This document shows positions 12,197 through 25,182 of a stretch of 64,000 nt of DNA, in pieces. The position numbers and the translations under genes were made by a program. The number at the start of each line of letters is the position of its first letter. Position 1 is the first letter of the stretch. A model generated the notes under the pieces. It made no database searches. It was not told where the DNA came from and worked only from the letters and a program-made list of their open reading frames with translations. Source of the DNA: Cranoglanis bouderius (Eukaryota; Chordata; Actinopteri; Siluriformes; Cranoglanididae); NCBI GenBank assembly GCA_023630585.1, contig CM042552.1:18664069-18728068 (forward strand), in the 5' to 3' direction.

Positions 12197-12475
12197 ACTG
12201 ACCAGATACTGAACTTGATTATAGTCAATAAATAACTTGCTTGATTTGAATTTTGAGACTAGTTTTACATGCAGCACATACAGCTATCACTCTCTTTCAA
12301 TGTGAAATGGTTAATGAACAACATTAAACTACAAAAAAGAAGGGTCCTTATAGGGAAAATGAACACCAAATTAACATACTGACAGAACACCAAACAATAA
12401 ATAGATTCTCACGCCTCAATCATAATTTGACGTTCAAAAGTTATGAGCAGTTTTAGTAATTTGTGAATTAGTGTA

Positions 12476-12598
12476 TAGTGCCCCTGTGATGGGTTGGCAC
12501 CCCGTCCAGGGTGTCCGCCTCCTTGTGCCCTGAGTTCCCTGGGATAGGCTCCAGGCTCTCCCGCGCCCCTGTGTAAGATAAGCGGTACAGAAAATGGT
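12476..12598 (+). mobile_element. SINE fragment (3' half)
   Basis: Contains CCCTGTGATGGGTTGGCACC, CCCGTCCAGGGTGTCC and the terminal GATAAGCGGTACAGAAAATGG, the same 3' end as the SINE at 6906-7082. The tRNA-like 5' part is missing. Confidence 0.7.
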
Positions 12599-12599
12599 C

Positions 12600-13245
12600 C
12601 CTATAAAGTTTGGTCTGGTCAATTGAAGACTGGAAAAAATGTTTGATGTTCACATTAACTGAAGCTCTTACCCTGTATCTGGGTGATTTTTTGTTTGTTT
12701 GTTTGTTTGTTTTTTATTTTTTCATTGCTCTGCTGCCACGTGATTGGCTGATTGGATAACTGCATGAAAGTGGACAGTGAGCATATAGTGTTAATTCATC
12801 ACTAAAACCAACAGAGTGCAAGCGAAACCCTAATTCAGGGAAAGTATCAGGTTTCAAATTGGTGATTAGTCTACAACATACATTCATTCAACATATTTAA
12901 AAAAAAATGTTGACTTATACCACAACCCAACACTGTCGTAAAATTCTGAAAAGTGGTGTCTTTTATTTGCTGAAATCAAAAAGCACACCTCTATCAACAA
13001 CCCAGGGGCCTTCACAAAGATTACGGAAGAAGTGCAAACAATATATATTTCATTCTTTATTTCTCAGTGGCATTATTACGTGAGCTCACATAAAAGACGT
13101 ATAGAAAATTTCTATTTGGGATTTGTTCCAAAATTCTTTTTCTACTGTGGTGAAAAAGCTTCTGAAATATATCTGTGCAGAAGAAGCTATTTTATTATGA
13201 ATTAACTGTATGAGTCTAAACCTGAAGAAACCTTTTCAGCTTTAG
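12600..13245. other. Intergenic DNA, nothing recognised
   Basis: AT-rich sequence with a GTTT run near 12690. No gene or recognisable transposon visible. Confidence 0.4.
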
Positions 13246-13248
13246 CAA

Positions 13249-13249
13249 T

Positions 13250-13323
<74 letters not shown>

Positions 13324-13348
13324 TGTCTGTGTGTGTACGTGTGTGTGT
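13249..13348. repeat. (GT)n microsatellite
   Basis: About 36 GT units plus an interrupted tail. Confidence 0.97.
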
Positions 13349-13493
13349 CAGTCCTCAGTAAGTGGGATTTCAGAGGATCTGGCTGATCAGAGTTGCAGGT
13401 AAAGAAAGTGAAAGTGAAACAAAGTGAAACTAAAAACAAATAAAGAATAAAAGAAAACAGAGTCACTCGGTAAGGTAAGTAATATACATGTAA

Positions 13494-13561
<68 letters not shown>
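13494..13561. repeat. (TA)n microsatellite
   Basis: About 33 perfect TA units. Confidence 0.97.
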
Positions 13562-13563
<2 letters not shown>

Positions 13564-14089
13564 AATAATAGCTCTGTTTAGTTTTTTGACTCGACTCATT
13601 TAAGTCGATTTCGATCCAAATAGATTTGTTCAGATTAGTTAATAGCACTTAACAAATGTTTATAATATAAGGATTCTTTCCATAGTCTGGCGTTATCGAA
13701 GGTACTTCTCATTACTTTAACTGTGCTTCTTTGTTGCCTTTAAAAATGCAGAGAAAGGTAATGATGAAGCAAGGACAGAAAAATTGACTTGAGGAAAGTG
13801 AAGCAAAGAAGCGCAGTAAAAGTAATAAGAGAGAAGCACAAAAAAACAAAACAAGAGTGGGTTAGGCAAGCAGGGGCGGGTAAGGCTTACACGATTCATA
13901 GATGAAAAACCCTGACAGAGTTTCATTAGAAACACAATGCAGGACAATTTGTATGGGTATACAAATTGCTATAGTAGCAGTCGGCTATAAAAATGTAAGT
14001 AACTACAACACTCCAAACTTATTTGGCCCATTAACATAGTCATGTACACCAGTACATGATTTAAAGGTGCCACAGTCCGCCACATATGC

Positions 14090-14172
<83 letters not shown>
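14090..14172. repeat. (TG)n microsatellite
   Basis: About 40 TG units. Confidence 0.97.
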
Positions 14173-14173
<1 letters not shown>

Positions 14174-14689
14174 CATTTGCCACCTACTACTGCCCTCTGG
14201 TGTAAACATAAGGGGAAACTGCATGCTCATCATTAATCATTAATCATTAATAAACAATAGGCAACAATAGTCTTCTTATGTAACAGATTATATGATTGTA
14301 TGATATAAAGTATTACACTATTACAGCAGCTGTATGTTTAATAAGACCTACTATGTTTTGAATCTGATTCTGAATCCAGAATATCTGTGCAGATACATGC
14401 ATAAGCCTTTCTGTATGAGCTAGGATATATTCACAGACTAGCCTATAATCCTGGCCTGACCTGAAAATAGAGTAATAGAAATCTGCAACTGTTCAATGTG
14501 CAAAACAGTGCAGTGTTCACACGCATTATAAAGGATGCAAGGGTTTAAAGGTACAGGTGCAGGTTGTTTTAAAGGAGTTTTCATTGCCATCAAGGATTTA
14601 AAACAACAACAACCCAAAAACAAAACCCCGCAATGTGTCGAGGTACTAGGTAGGCAGGTGTAGAATAACAAATCCACCCCCATTCTTTG

Positions 14690-15438
14690 CAGTTGTCAAG
14701 GTGTACTTGTGTACTTTTCTCCTTTTTCTCCAAACATCTCTTTAGTCACTGTAGACAAAGAGTTCCATTTTTACTTCACCAGTCCAGAGCACTTGTTTCC
14801 AAATTGCCTTATCTGTTGTCAAAGGTAATGTTTCCTCCTGATGACTCTTCCATGCAGATCATGTTTGTGCAAGCAATGCTGCACAGTAGAATGGTGCACT
14901 GCCATGATTGCTTTGCCTTTCAGGCCAGCATATTGGCAGTTCTACCAGAGAGTTTCCTTGGTCTTCCAGATCTTCTCTTGATTTCCCCAGTCCCCCTTAA
15001 CTGCCATTTCTTAATAACTTTTCAGAGAGCTGGAAGTGCTTTGCTATCTTTTTATAACCTTCCAGTTTTTATTTTCGGATCCTTAGTCAGCTGCTTAGAG
15101 GAGCCCATGGTTTCTGAGTGTTAGCACAAGGATTGAAGAGTCAAAAAAAAAAAAATTATAAAACTCTGGAATTTTCATCAGCTGGCAGTTCCTAATGACA
15201 GTTCTTAACCTGAGTCATGAGTACTAATGAGTCCATTAAGGCCTAATGAGTTGGTGTCCACATTTCTGCACATGCCATAATTACTATTTTAAGTAAAGTA
15301 ACTGTACATTGACATTTGCAGAAAATGTTATTTTTGAATTAGTTTGCTGCAAAGGTTGTGTTTACTTCTTTTCACTTCAAAAAATCAACAAAATAAGTGA
15401 TTTTGCCAGGGGTGCATAAACATTTACATACAACTGTA
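14690..15438 (-). mobile_element. Tc1/mariner-like element, 5'-truncated, with transposase relic
   Basis: The minus strand of 14690-15115 reads as a broken transposase core (WKQVLWTGEVKMELF matches the Tc1 motif around the first catalytic aspartate, with the Asp replaced), preceded by HTH-like sequence. At the other side the sequence ends GGGGTGCATAAACATTTACATACAACTGTA (15409-15438), typical of an outer terminus of this group. No matching terminus exists on the left, so the element is truncated there. The 145-codon + frame here is antisense to the relic. Confidence 0.65.
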
Positions 15439-15544
15439 CCTCCTGACAACTTGAGCCTGAAGTTAGTTGTTTTGTTCACCTGTAAGTAACGTTCAAACTT
15501 ACAGAGTCAGAAGTTTTTAAACATTTAAACCTAAAGCTATAATA

Positions 15545-16005
15545 TTGTTTTCATCTGTTTACTGGTTTTTCATTAATTGGAGTTCTACTGAATTTTGTGA
15601 TAAGCAGCAAAAGGATGGACGTCATCACCATTTAAACACATACAGCCATGAAATGAAAAACTTTTCCAACCTCTGATTTAGAAATTAAGAACATCATATT
15701 GTTGACTCATAAACTGATATAAAATTAAAAAGGTTAAGTTTTTTTTTTGTTTGTTTTTAATGAATGTTTGGTTTGATTATGATTATGTTTGATTATTTCA
15801 GATTGGAAAAAAATGACATTCATGTCCATATCCAGACCCATTATATTCTCAAGAAAGGTCGAGACAAGAAACCTACTGTGAGTTTTTTATACTCCAGTGT
15901 CACATGTTTTCATCTATCTACTGGATTTTGTGATAAGTAGCAACAGGATGATGTCATCACCACTTAAACACAGTCACGAAGAGACATCAAGTTTTCCAAC
16001 CTGTT
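15545..16005 (+). repeat. Pair of diverged direct repeats flanking the first candidate exon
   Basis: About 115 bp at 15548-15670 (GTTTTCATCTGTTTACTGG ... ATTTTGTGATAAGCAGCAA ... TTTCCAACCTCTG) recurs at 15906-16005 (GTTTTCATCTATCTACTGG ... ATTTTGTGATAAGTAGCAA ... TTTCCAACCTGTT). The candidate exon 15802-15877 lies between the copies. Confidence 0.75.
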
Positions 16006-19000
16006 TATATTACTGTGTATCACATCTCTTCTTTATGCATATGCCAATGTTTACATCCTACAAAAATAATTCAATGTGTTCATTGGGATTAGGCTGCATT
16101 TTTGTCAACAGCACGAAAGCATGAATCCTCATTGCCATAAACCATGGGTTACACAAGCCTATTTATATTAGAAACACTGAGGGAATTTAAATGTTATACA
16201 GGAATAAACAATGCACTTTATCTAAATTTTTAAAAAAACACACTTAATTGGGTTGTATTGATTACTAAGGAAAAGTCTGGAGAATCTAAAGAAACATTTG
16301 TAATTTGGTATATCTCCAATTATTGTCTATTTTATCATTTTTAAAAAAAATCACATCTCTTATAACATGAATTACAGTATGTGACATAATAATATGGTTC
16401 TGTATTGTCCTTCTTATTTTTGTGTCAGACAAGTAACTGTTGAAGCTATGTTTCCATTCATCCATTGTTTGTTTCCATCAACTGCTGTTCTGTTGAATAT
16501 TCTGATGAGAAGAAACAGATGATGTCGGATTAAAGGACAGATTGGACAGATTCAATTACAACGGACAACACACAATTTATTTAATTAATTGACAATGAAT
16601 TGAGTTTGAGTTGGATGTAGGAGCTGACTCACATTTGATGATGAGCATTGTGAAGTCCACCACACACCATGATTCGAGGGTGGTGATGTAAAATATTAAT
16701 CTACTTATATGAACCAGTATTGTGGCAGACTTGTGGCAGACGGGAGAGTGGAGTGGAGGTACCTGTCTCTATCTCTTGGAACAGCCACCCCAATGCTACC
16801 TGGAAAGTAGGAATTATCAAGGAATTGTCAGATGTGTGGCAGATATCATAAGCTTTCAAGTTGTTGCACTCAGTAATGGGGCACCATGCCCTGTATTGTA
16901 AGGCTTGATCTGGTAAAAAACCAGGGGTCCACAGGGGGCATGTGTTCCAGGCCAAGCCTGTTGGTATACTAGCCAAGGATCATACCAATGGGTCTTGGCA
17001 TGTAACTGATAGCCACTGAATCGTGGCACGAACAATATAAGTTTTTCAGTGTTATAGGCTGAACCACAGTTTCTAACTCTTTAAAAGGCCACTAGCATTC
17101 TAACTCAACTCATTGTCAATCTTCATTCTCCTTGGCGGAGCCAAACAGCACTCAGGATAAACTGGGAGCTGTAATGGATGGTATGGAGCCTGTGAGATGT
17201 GAGCTCCATCTGCTCCAGACACCTCCCTGGATGGTATCAAGTCTTGAGTGATGAGGTTCAGCTGTTGGTTTGTTATCCATATGGAAGTCTCATATGGAGA
17301 CATACTGTCCACAAAGACAGCACAAAGAGAGAAGCGTTGACCTTTAGCTATCAGGAAGGCTGCACTAAAAGGTGTGAGCCATAGTATGTGGCTTCAGACC
17401 TAAAATTACCAATTTTAACTGATCATTGGGCCTAAACATTTGCAGCTAGTGGCGTAATTAGGTTGATTCTGGGGTAGTCTGCTGCAATTCTTAGCTGCAA
17501 GCCAAGAGCAGCAGGCGAGCAGTTTCAGAGTCAAAGAGCAGAGAATTTGGCAGTTCGAGAGCAAATGGTGGGGCATTTATGTTCCAGGTGTGAAAATACT
17601 GACAGCACTGGTAGCCAGTGCCAAGTAGTGACTTAGCTGGGGTGTGAACATTGACACAAGTGCAGTGGAGGGTCAGACACACTCTGGTCCTATTGACTCT
17701 GATAGCTCCAGAGGATTAGCAGGAAATGGAGGGCAACACATGGTACTATACCATGATTTACAGTACATTCAGCTGCTGAACAACAATAATACATGTGTTA
17801 TGTATGTTGTAAACACCAAAATACTTTGTATGCTACATAACATTCTTATCTGTCAAGGAATTGTTTTTAGTAATTCTGTATGATAATGTCAGATTGAATC
17901 AACCAAGTACAGAATCTCCACTGCTCATGCAACAGCGACTCAGCAGTGACATTGCTCCCTCCCGTCCTAACGTCTCGAGTGGATACCAGTACTCTCCCCT
18001 AAGGTGGGTTATTATCCTTTAGTAGATCATTAATGAAGGAGTAAATCTCCTTTTGGTTACATCCCCACTGCCATCTAAGGATGGTTCTTTTATCACTTCA
18101 AGAGACATTTATTAGTCTACAGTTCTGCAGTTTATTAGCCTACAGTTTTAAGGTTTGTTAACCTACATTTCTGAGCTTTATTAGCCTACTGTCCCAGTCC
18201 TGAAGTTTATTAGTCTACACAGTTCTGAGGTTTGTTAGCATGCAGTTTTGAATTTATTCATTTACAGCACAGTTATGAAGTTCATATTTTAACTTTTAAA
18301 TTATTGGAAACATGAAAACACAACTGGAAAAAGTAAACACTATTGAAATGAAATATAGCATAGTGACTTTAATGTACTGTAGTAAATTTTCCTGTTTTCA
18401 GTAATGACTCGATATTATGTTTTCAGATTTGAGGAACTGATAGCGGCACCTCCACTGGCCATGCGTCTGAACTTCAAAAGCCATTTCACTCCTTTGCCCT
18501 ATACCTTGCCAAGTGGAGTCGATCCCTGGATGACACGGCAAGTTATATTCCTTTAGTATATCATTAACGTCTAGTGATGCAAAACGTTATGTACAGTGCC
18601 CTCCACTAATATTGGCACCCTTGGTAAATATGGCTGAGAAAAATTGCCTTTATTGCTTAATCTTTTGATCTTTTGTTAAAAAAATCACAAAAATACTCTG
18701 CTCTCATGGATATCAAACAACCGCAAACAAAACACAGGTTTATCAAAAAATATCTTTGTTAAATATAGGTGTGCAACAATTATTGGCACCCTTTTAGTCA
18801 ATACCTCCCTTTGACAAGATAACAGCTCCGAGTCTTCTCCTATAATGCCTGATGTGGCTGGAGAATACATGGCAAGGGATCTGAGACCATTCCTCCATAC
18901 AAAATCTCTCCAGATCCTTCATATTTCGAGGTCCATGCTGGTGGACTCTCCTCTTCAGTTCACCCCACAGGTTTTCTATGGGTTTCAAGTCAGGGGACTG

Positions 19001-20695
19001 GCATGGACCTTGATTTTGTGGTCAGTAAACCATTTTTGTGTTGATTTTGATGTATGTTTTGGATCATTGTCCTGCTGGAAGATCCAACCACAGCCCATTT
19101 GAAGCTTTCTGGCAGAGGCAGTCAGGTTTTCATTTAATATCTGTTGATATTTGATAGAGTCCATGATGCCATGTATTCTAACAAAATGTCCAGGTACTCT
19201 GGCAGAAAAACAGCCCAAAAATATTAACGAGCCAGCACCATATTTAACCGTGGGCATGAGGTACTTTTCCATATGGCTACCTCTCTGTGTGCACCAAAAT
19301 CACTTCGGGTGTTTATTGCCAAAAAGCTCTATTTTGGTTTCATCTGACCATAGAATCCGATCCCATTTGAAGTTCCAGTAGTGTCTGGCAAACTGAAGAC
19401 CCTTGAGTTTGTTTTTGGATGAGAGTAGAGGCTTTTTCTTGAAACCCTTCCAAACAACTTGTGGTGATGTAGGTGACTTCAGATTGTAGTTTTGGAGACT
19501 TTCTGACCCCAAGAAGCAACTAACTTCTGCAGTTCTCCAGCTGTGATCCTTGGAGATTTTTTGGCCACTCGAACCATCCTCTTCACAGTGCGTTGAGACG
19601 ATATAGACACACGTCTATGATTCATAACATTTCCAGTTGACTGGAACTTCTTAATTATTGCCCTGGTGGTTGAAATGGGCATTTTCAATGCTTGTGCTAT
19701 TTTCTTATAGCCACTTCCCATTTTGTGAAGCTCAACAACCTTTTGCTGCACATCACAGCTATATTCCTTGGTCTTACCCATTGTTATAAATGACTAAGGG
19801 AATTTGGCCTGTGTTATCTCATATTTATACCCCTTTGAAACAGGACGTCACGATTGAACAATTTCCGGTTCCTAGTCACCCAGGTGTACTAAAAAAGGTA
19901 AAATATCAATGGGAATATACTTCAAATATATTTTTTTCATATATATATATATATATTTTTGTTTGTTTGTTTGTTTGTTTGTTTGTTTTTTTGATAAACC
20001 TGTGTTTTGTTTGCAATTGTTTGATATCCATGAGAGCAGAGTATTTTTGTGAATTTTTTTTTAACAAAAGGTTAAACAATAAAAACAATTTTCACAGCCT
20101 TCTTTGCACATATTTTCCAAGGGTGCCAATATTAGTGGAGGGCACTGTACATGCACAAGACTTTAGCCAAGAAAGCTTGGGCAATTTGTGGAAGAATTTT
20201 TAGGTTGAAGAGAATCTTGAAAATGAAGGGAGCTAGTAAAGCTATTGCAGGGTGGAAGTTATATGAAAGAAAGCTGATGAAGTATGAGGGTACAGTGTCA
20301 TCAGCAAATAAGTGAAAGTGAAAGAGGCAACTGAGATTGTCTACGGTGAATGTGATACTAGCATTACAGTAAAATAGACTAATCCAAGATCTACTGTTAT
20401 AGTTAAAGATGCTAATTCAGGAACTGGCATTAAATTAGAAAGTCTTTTTAAAAATCAACACTCCGCAATCCACACAATCAACATTCTATATATAAACAAC
20501 AATACACACAATATGCTAATATACTAAACAAAAATGATATATATTTCAAATGAAATGTGAATATGGAAATGTCAACTACAAGTTGACCCCCCCCCCCCCC
20601 AATGATATGTCTACGATGCTTTCAGGTTGCCTGGCCTGAGATCTTTTCCCTCAGAACCCTGGTATTTGAAGCAGCCTCATGCACGTTCCTTCTGA
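15813..20695 (+). CDS. Candidate four-exon gene, unrecognised 118-aa protein
   Basis: Inferred exons are 15802-15877, 17893-18003, 18427-18537 and 20626-20695. Coding would start at ATG 15813 (A at -3), and the joined length is 357 nt, exactly 119 codons including TGA. Every acceptor is a plain CAG. Donors 1 and 2 are ACT|GTGAGT and AAG|GTGGGT. The third intron fits a GC-AG type (ACG|GCAAGT). With the weaker GT four bases downstream the last exon would be read in another frame, with a different 25-residue end. The predicted protein has a basic N-terminus (SRPIIFSRKVETRN), a Pro-rich middle (RFEELIAAPPLAMRLNFKSH) and an end reading SEPWYLKQPHARSF. I see no signal peptide, membrane segment or known domain, and I do not recognise the family. 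A Tc1-like element (18594-20147) occupies the last intron. No AATAAA is obvious after the stop. Support is splice-phase consistency only. Confidence 0.4.
16600..17700 (-). other. Unassigned segment with minus-strand open stretches
   Basis: GC content is a little higher than the surroundings. Minus-strand frames of 91 codons (16976-16701) and 70 codons (17312-17100, extendable upstream to about 17370 without a stop) look less repetitive than the typical frames of this window (for example GADGAHISQAPYHPLQLPVY). I recognise no domain. A decayed retroelement is the likeliest explanation, but no LTR or reverse transcriptase motif is visible. Confidence 0.25.
18108..18250. repeat. Short diverged minisatellite (TTATTAGCCTACAG unit)
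   Basis: Five to six imperfect units of roughly 22-30 bp built around TTTATTAGCCTACAGTTCTGAGG, within the second intron of the candidate gene. Confidence 0.75.
18594..20147 (-). mobile_element. Full-length but decayed Tc1-like transposon
   Basis: Flanked by TA on both sides (18592-18593 and 20148-20149). The ends are matching inverted repeats, CAGTGCCCTCCACTAATATT on the left and its complement on the right. The minus strand encodes the transposase from ATG 19781 (MGKTKEYSCDVQQKVVELHK, HTH) down to about 18794, in four frames (19781-19479, 19512-19300, 19272-18985, 18988-18794). The DDE landmarks are present: WSDETKIELFG, QQDNDPKHTS and PIENLWGELKRRV. Frameshifts make it inactive. It sits in the last intron of the candidate gene. 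Confidence 0.93.
20581..20600. repeat. Poly-C run
   Basis: A run of 14 C bases just upstream of the last candidate exon acceptor. Confidence 0.9.
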
Positions 20696-20699
20696 AATT

Positions 20700-21370
20700 G
20701 TGACTGCAGGAGCAGAGCAATTTTGCACAAAGTAAGTGATTAACCTTCAGTGTTACATTTATTACTAGTCAATCACTGATAACTGCAGCACAAAAGCAGC
20801 ATAAGTCAAATTTTCTCTTTGCAAACTAAATTCATTGTAATTATTTTTATCAATGGTAATCAATACCATCTATACCATTGTATATCGATCTGGTGAATCA
20901 ATATACCAGAAAATGTTTACTGTTTTTGACTACACTTTTTGAATAATTCAATATTCACAAATCTGTATAGTCCTTTTATTTTCCCTTATCTTTCCACTAA
21001 CAATTTTACATGTTCCAATATGTATATTTAGCTATACGCATTTTCACCAGATCCACTGCTGCAAGCTATGAATTACACATGAATTACCAATTCTGTATTT
21101 AAAATTTTTACTTTACTTGAGGATATAATCATTCCTTACATATATGTACTGCTGTTTTAGACAGTTTCATACATTTTTCACATGTTGTGCAAGTGCTTTG
21201 TAATTTTTGCATGTGGTTATTTTACGCAAGATTTATCTATTTTCACATGTGATTTTGCACATATAGGTTATGTGATTGTACTCATCACATTATTCACATT
21301 ACGTCACACGTGTATTTGTGTTCATTCATGGAAATAACATGACGTAATATGTTTTCACATATTACTCATA
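20700..21370. other. AT-rich intergenic DNA
   Basis: No gene, no clear repeat. No canonical polyadenylation signal was noticed soon after the candidate gene stop. Confidence 0.4.
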
Positions 21371-21372
21371 CA

Positions 21373-21890
21373 CAGTGCCCTCCAACAATATCGGCACCCT
21401 TGGTAAATATGAGCAAAGAAGGCTGTGAAAAAATTGTCTTTATTGTTTAACTTTTGATCTTTTGTTCGGAAATATTCTGCTCTCATAGATATCAAACAAT
21501 TGCAAACAAAACACAGGGTTTATCCAAAAATCCAAAAATGTAGGTGGGCCACAATTATTGGCACCCTTTTAGTCAATACTTTGTGCTACCTCCCTTCCGC
21601 CAAGATAACAGCTCTGAGTCTTCTCCTATAATGCCTGATGAGGTTGGAGAATACATGGCAAGGGATCTGAGACCATTCCTCCATACAGAATCTCCCCAGA
21701 TCCTTCAAATTTCGAGGTCCGCGCTGGTGGACTCTCCTCTTCAGTTCACACCCAACCTTTTGCCTCACTTCACAGCTATATTCCTTGGTCTTACCCATTG
21801 TTATGAATGACTAAGGGAATTCGGCCTATGTGTTACCTCATATTTATACCCCTGTGAAACAGGAAGTCATGGTTGAACAATTTCCACTCA
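21373..21890 (-). mobile_element. Internally deleted copy of the same Tc1-like family
   Basis: Begins with the same terminus (CAGTGCCCTCCAACAATATC) as the 18594-20147 element and carries the same transposase start on minus (MGKTKEYSCEVRQKV from 21798). The frame then jumps straight to the C-terminal text CELKRRVHQRGPRN, so most of the catalytic domain is gone. The 5' outer terminus is absent. A MITE-like deletion derivative. Confidence 0.87.
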
Positions 21891-22392
21891 TAATATACAT
21901 ATATATATATACAATTCTCTGTTCTTCCAGAACCAGTGCTCAGATGACAAACTGCACCATCACACCTGCCGGTTCAGGAAGAGGAAACAATAACTTCATT
22001 AGAAAGAAATTCCCTTTTCTCTCTTTTTTCCCTCTCAGCAATAGCTAAAACAGTTTTCATATTAACGGGTTGGGAATTATAACATTTATTCAATTTAGAA
22101 ACCAAACAACAAAAAAGAACCTGCTAAACTATTTTCTCTATAGCTCTGAACAATTATTTCCCAAAGCATTAATATTTCATCCATCATTAATCAAATCAGA
22201 GTATACTGTACATATTGCACTTCACACATTCTTCAATGATCTTTAATCTTTAATATATTAAAAAGAAAACTTGCACTATTAAAAAAGAAACTTGCAATAC
22301 TTTTTTTTTGCTTTTTCAGTAACCTATGATCTGCTGTTGCACTTTCAAAGGACACTTTCTCTTTGTATAATGCAACCAGATATTTATATGCA

Positions 22393-22431
<39 letters not shown>

Positions 22432-23380
22432 GCTCTCACCAGACGTGCTAACTTTCTACTTATGTTATGATCTTGAACAGGTACGAAATAACTGCCCTAT
22501 AAGGAAAGAGACGATTGTTTATTTTAATCTCATCTTTAAGCATATAATTTTGTTTTAAATCAAACTATGCATTAATGATTATGGGCCATGTTACATTTGA
22601 CAGAGAAGAAAATTCACTGTTTCCTTATTCAGTCCACATTTTTTTTTTCAGGATTAAAGTGTTTGTGTTTAAAGACAGTTCACTAAAGAAAACTTGCATA
22701 ACATGACTCTGAACAGAAATACTTTTGGACTTTTTTCTTCTTAAATAAATCATTAATGAACTGTACTTCTAACAGCTGTATCTGTCAGACAGGTAAATTG
22801 TAAATAAACAAATCAGTCAGAAATAAATCATTAAATAGGAGCATTTCAGTGTCATTGACTCATTTCACACTATCATCCTGACATAATAACAGACGATTGT
22901 CAAGTCTCTGGTGGTCTCCTTCTTATCGAGTGTGTAGGTGTGGATTACAAACCCTGTAAAAGCTCTGTGACGAGTGTTTATTAGTGAATGTTGTGACAGG
23001 ATTTGTGTTGATACTCCTCACATTAATCTCAGTGTGGGACTGACTTTACAGCGTCGCTGAAATATTCTCCACAGAACATTTCTCTTTAGACTGCACACAT
23101 ATCTGGTTTATATTATACCCATTCAGTATGAAAGTGCAGATTTTATTTGGTGTAAAGACCTTTTGTTAAGGAGTATAAATCTTCAGCGTTAACATGGTTC
23201 TCAGATCACTGCTAGTCTAATTATGAAATTTAATTACATATACTGTACATGATACATTTTATGTCAAATGTTCAATTCTGTTTTGACAAAAACGGCAAGT
23301 AGGTCAATTCTGATGAAAGTGGTCTGCTTCCCTTACGTGTCTTATTGTAAAACAGAACAGCATAGCATAGAGGTGAATGG
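21890..23380. other. Intergenic DNA with an (ATT)n run
   Basis: Contains a short TA run (21893-21913) and a perfect ATT/TTA microsatellite at 22393-22431. The rest is AT-rich without recognisable genes. Confidence 0.45.
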
Positions 23381-24536
23381 AGAGGTGGATAAATGGATTT
23401 AAGGATGGATGGATAGATGGATTTAAATATGGATATATGGCTGGATGAATGGTTTGATGAACTAAAGAATGGAGGCATTGATTCATGGATGGGTGGATAC
23501 ATTTATAGATGAATGAGTAGATGGATAAGTGGATGGGTGTATTAATGTGTTAATGAATGGATTGATGGATGGTTGGATGACTGAATGGATAAATAGATTG
23601 AATAAAAGATGAATGGATAGAATGGTGGATGGACCTAGCTTGGTGTATAAGATGATTTATAGGCAGTTGATTGGATAAATTGATGGAAATATTGATGGAT
23701 GGATGGATGGTGGGAGGGAGGGTTTGATTGATGGATTGTAATAGGGGTATATGGGTGGGTTGATGGATGGGTTATTGGATGGATGGACAGATAGACAAAA
23801 GAAGGATGGGTGGATGAATGGAAGATGAATGGATGGTTGGATGGTGGCATGGATGGATGGAATATTAAGTCAAATAGACAAATAGATATATGGCTTGATG
23901 GATAGGCAGATGTGTATATTGATGTATTAATGGATGTATGGGTTGAAGGACAGATTGATGGATTAGTGGCTATGCAGATGGATGGAGGGATGGATGGATG
24001 AACAGATGGATGAATTGATGGATTAGTGGCTATGCAGATGGATGGATGGATGGATGGATGGATGGATTAATGACTATGGATGGAGGGATGGATAGAAAGA
24101 CACATGTCCCGTTACTGTTTTAGAGCCGGGGGATGTGCAATAACACTTTGTTAATAATACTATTGAACATTTAATGGGAAATTAAGCTCTACATTATGAG
24201 TGATTGTGTTCAGTTGGTTCAGGAATTTGATGAGATATGTTCAATAATCTCATGTAGAAATAACACTGCTCACTTTCTCTGACCTTTCACTACATGTATT
24301 AATTGCATGCTATAAATCAACACGCTCTTTTATTTTTCAACTTAGATATAACTTATGAGGCCATTCAAGTCTACTGTTGTTCTAATTTGATGTCATCAGC
24401 ATAAATCTACTGTTTATTTCCCACACCACTGCTGAGGCTCCATATTTATTGCATTCACTTAGATTTTATAGAAATTTATAGAAATTTGTCTCTAAACTTA
24501 TTTAGAGACAACAGTTGTTTCAATTCTCATTCAGTT

Positions 24537-24556
24537 CTCTCTCTCTCTCTCTCTGT

Positions 24557-24611
<55 letters not shown>

Positions 24612-24628
24612 ACATACACACACACACA
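24537..24628. repeat. (CT)n(CA)n microsatellite
   Basis: Short CT run followed by about 35 CA units with TA interruptions. Confidence 0.96.
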
Positions 24629-24802
24629 TTCGTGAAATGCATTGTTATATCACTGATATTCTGCAGGCATCTAGCGGCCTCTACTGGTTAATACAGGAAA
24701 TACATTCTTCATCTAATATATGCAGTGCTTTCATCCAGACTGTTTAGTTATTCATAGAAATTCAAAGACATGGGGAAGCACTATCTTTATAAACATTATA
24801 AG

Positions 24803-24905
<103 letters not shown>

Positions 24906-25182
24906 ACTGACTGATCAGATATGCTGAACTTGATTATACACAAATAATAAAATTCTATTATAAGACCCATATGTGGTTCTTCCCCAAAATGTTGCCACAA
25001 AGACTGAAACAAACAATTGTCTAGACTGTCTTTGTATTCTGTAGCATTAAGGTTTTCGTTCACTGGAACTGAGAGGCCCAGCCAAAACATGTTCCAGCAC
25101 TGACAGGTGAGGTGAATAACATTGATTATCTCGTTAGTGCAGAGTCCAGTGCAGAGTCCTTGAAGTTGATGTGTTGGACGCA

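Noticed and set aside
14687..15124. 145-codon plus-strand frame
   Set aside because: Antisense to a transposase relic (minus-strand WKQVLWTGEVKMELF).
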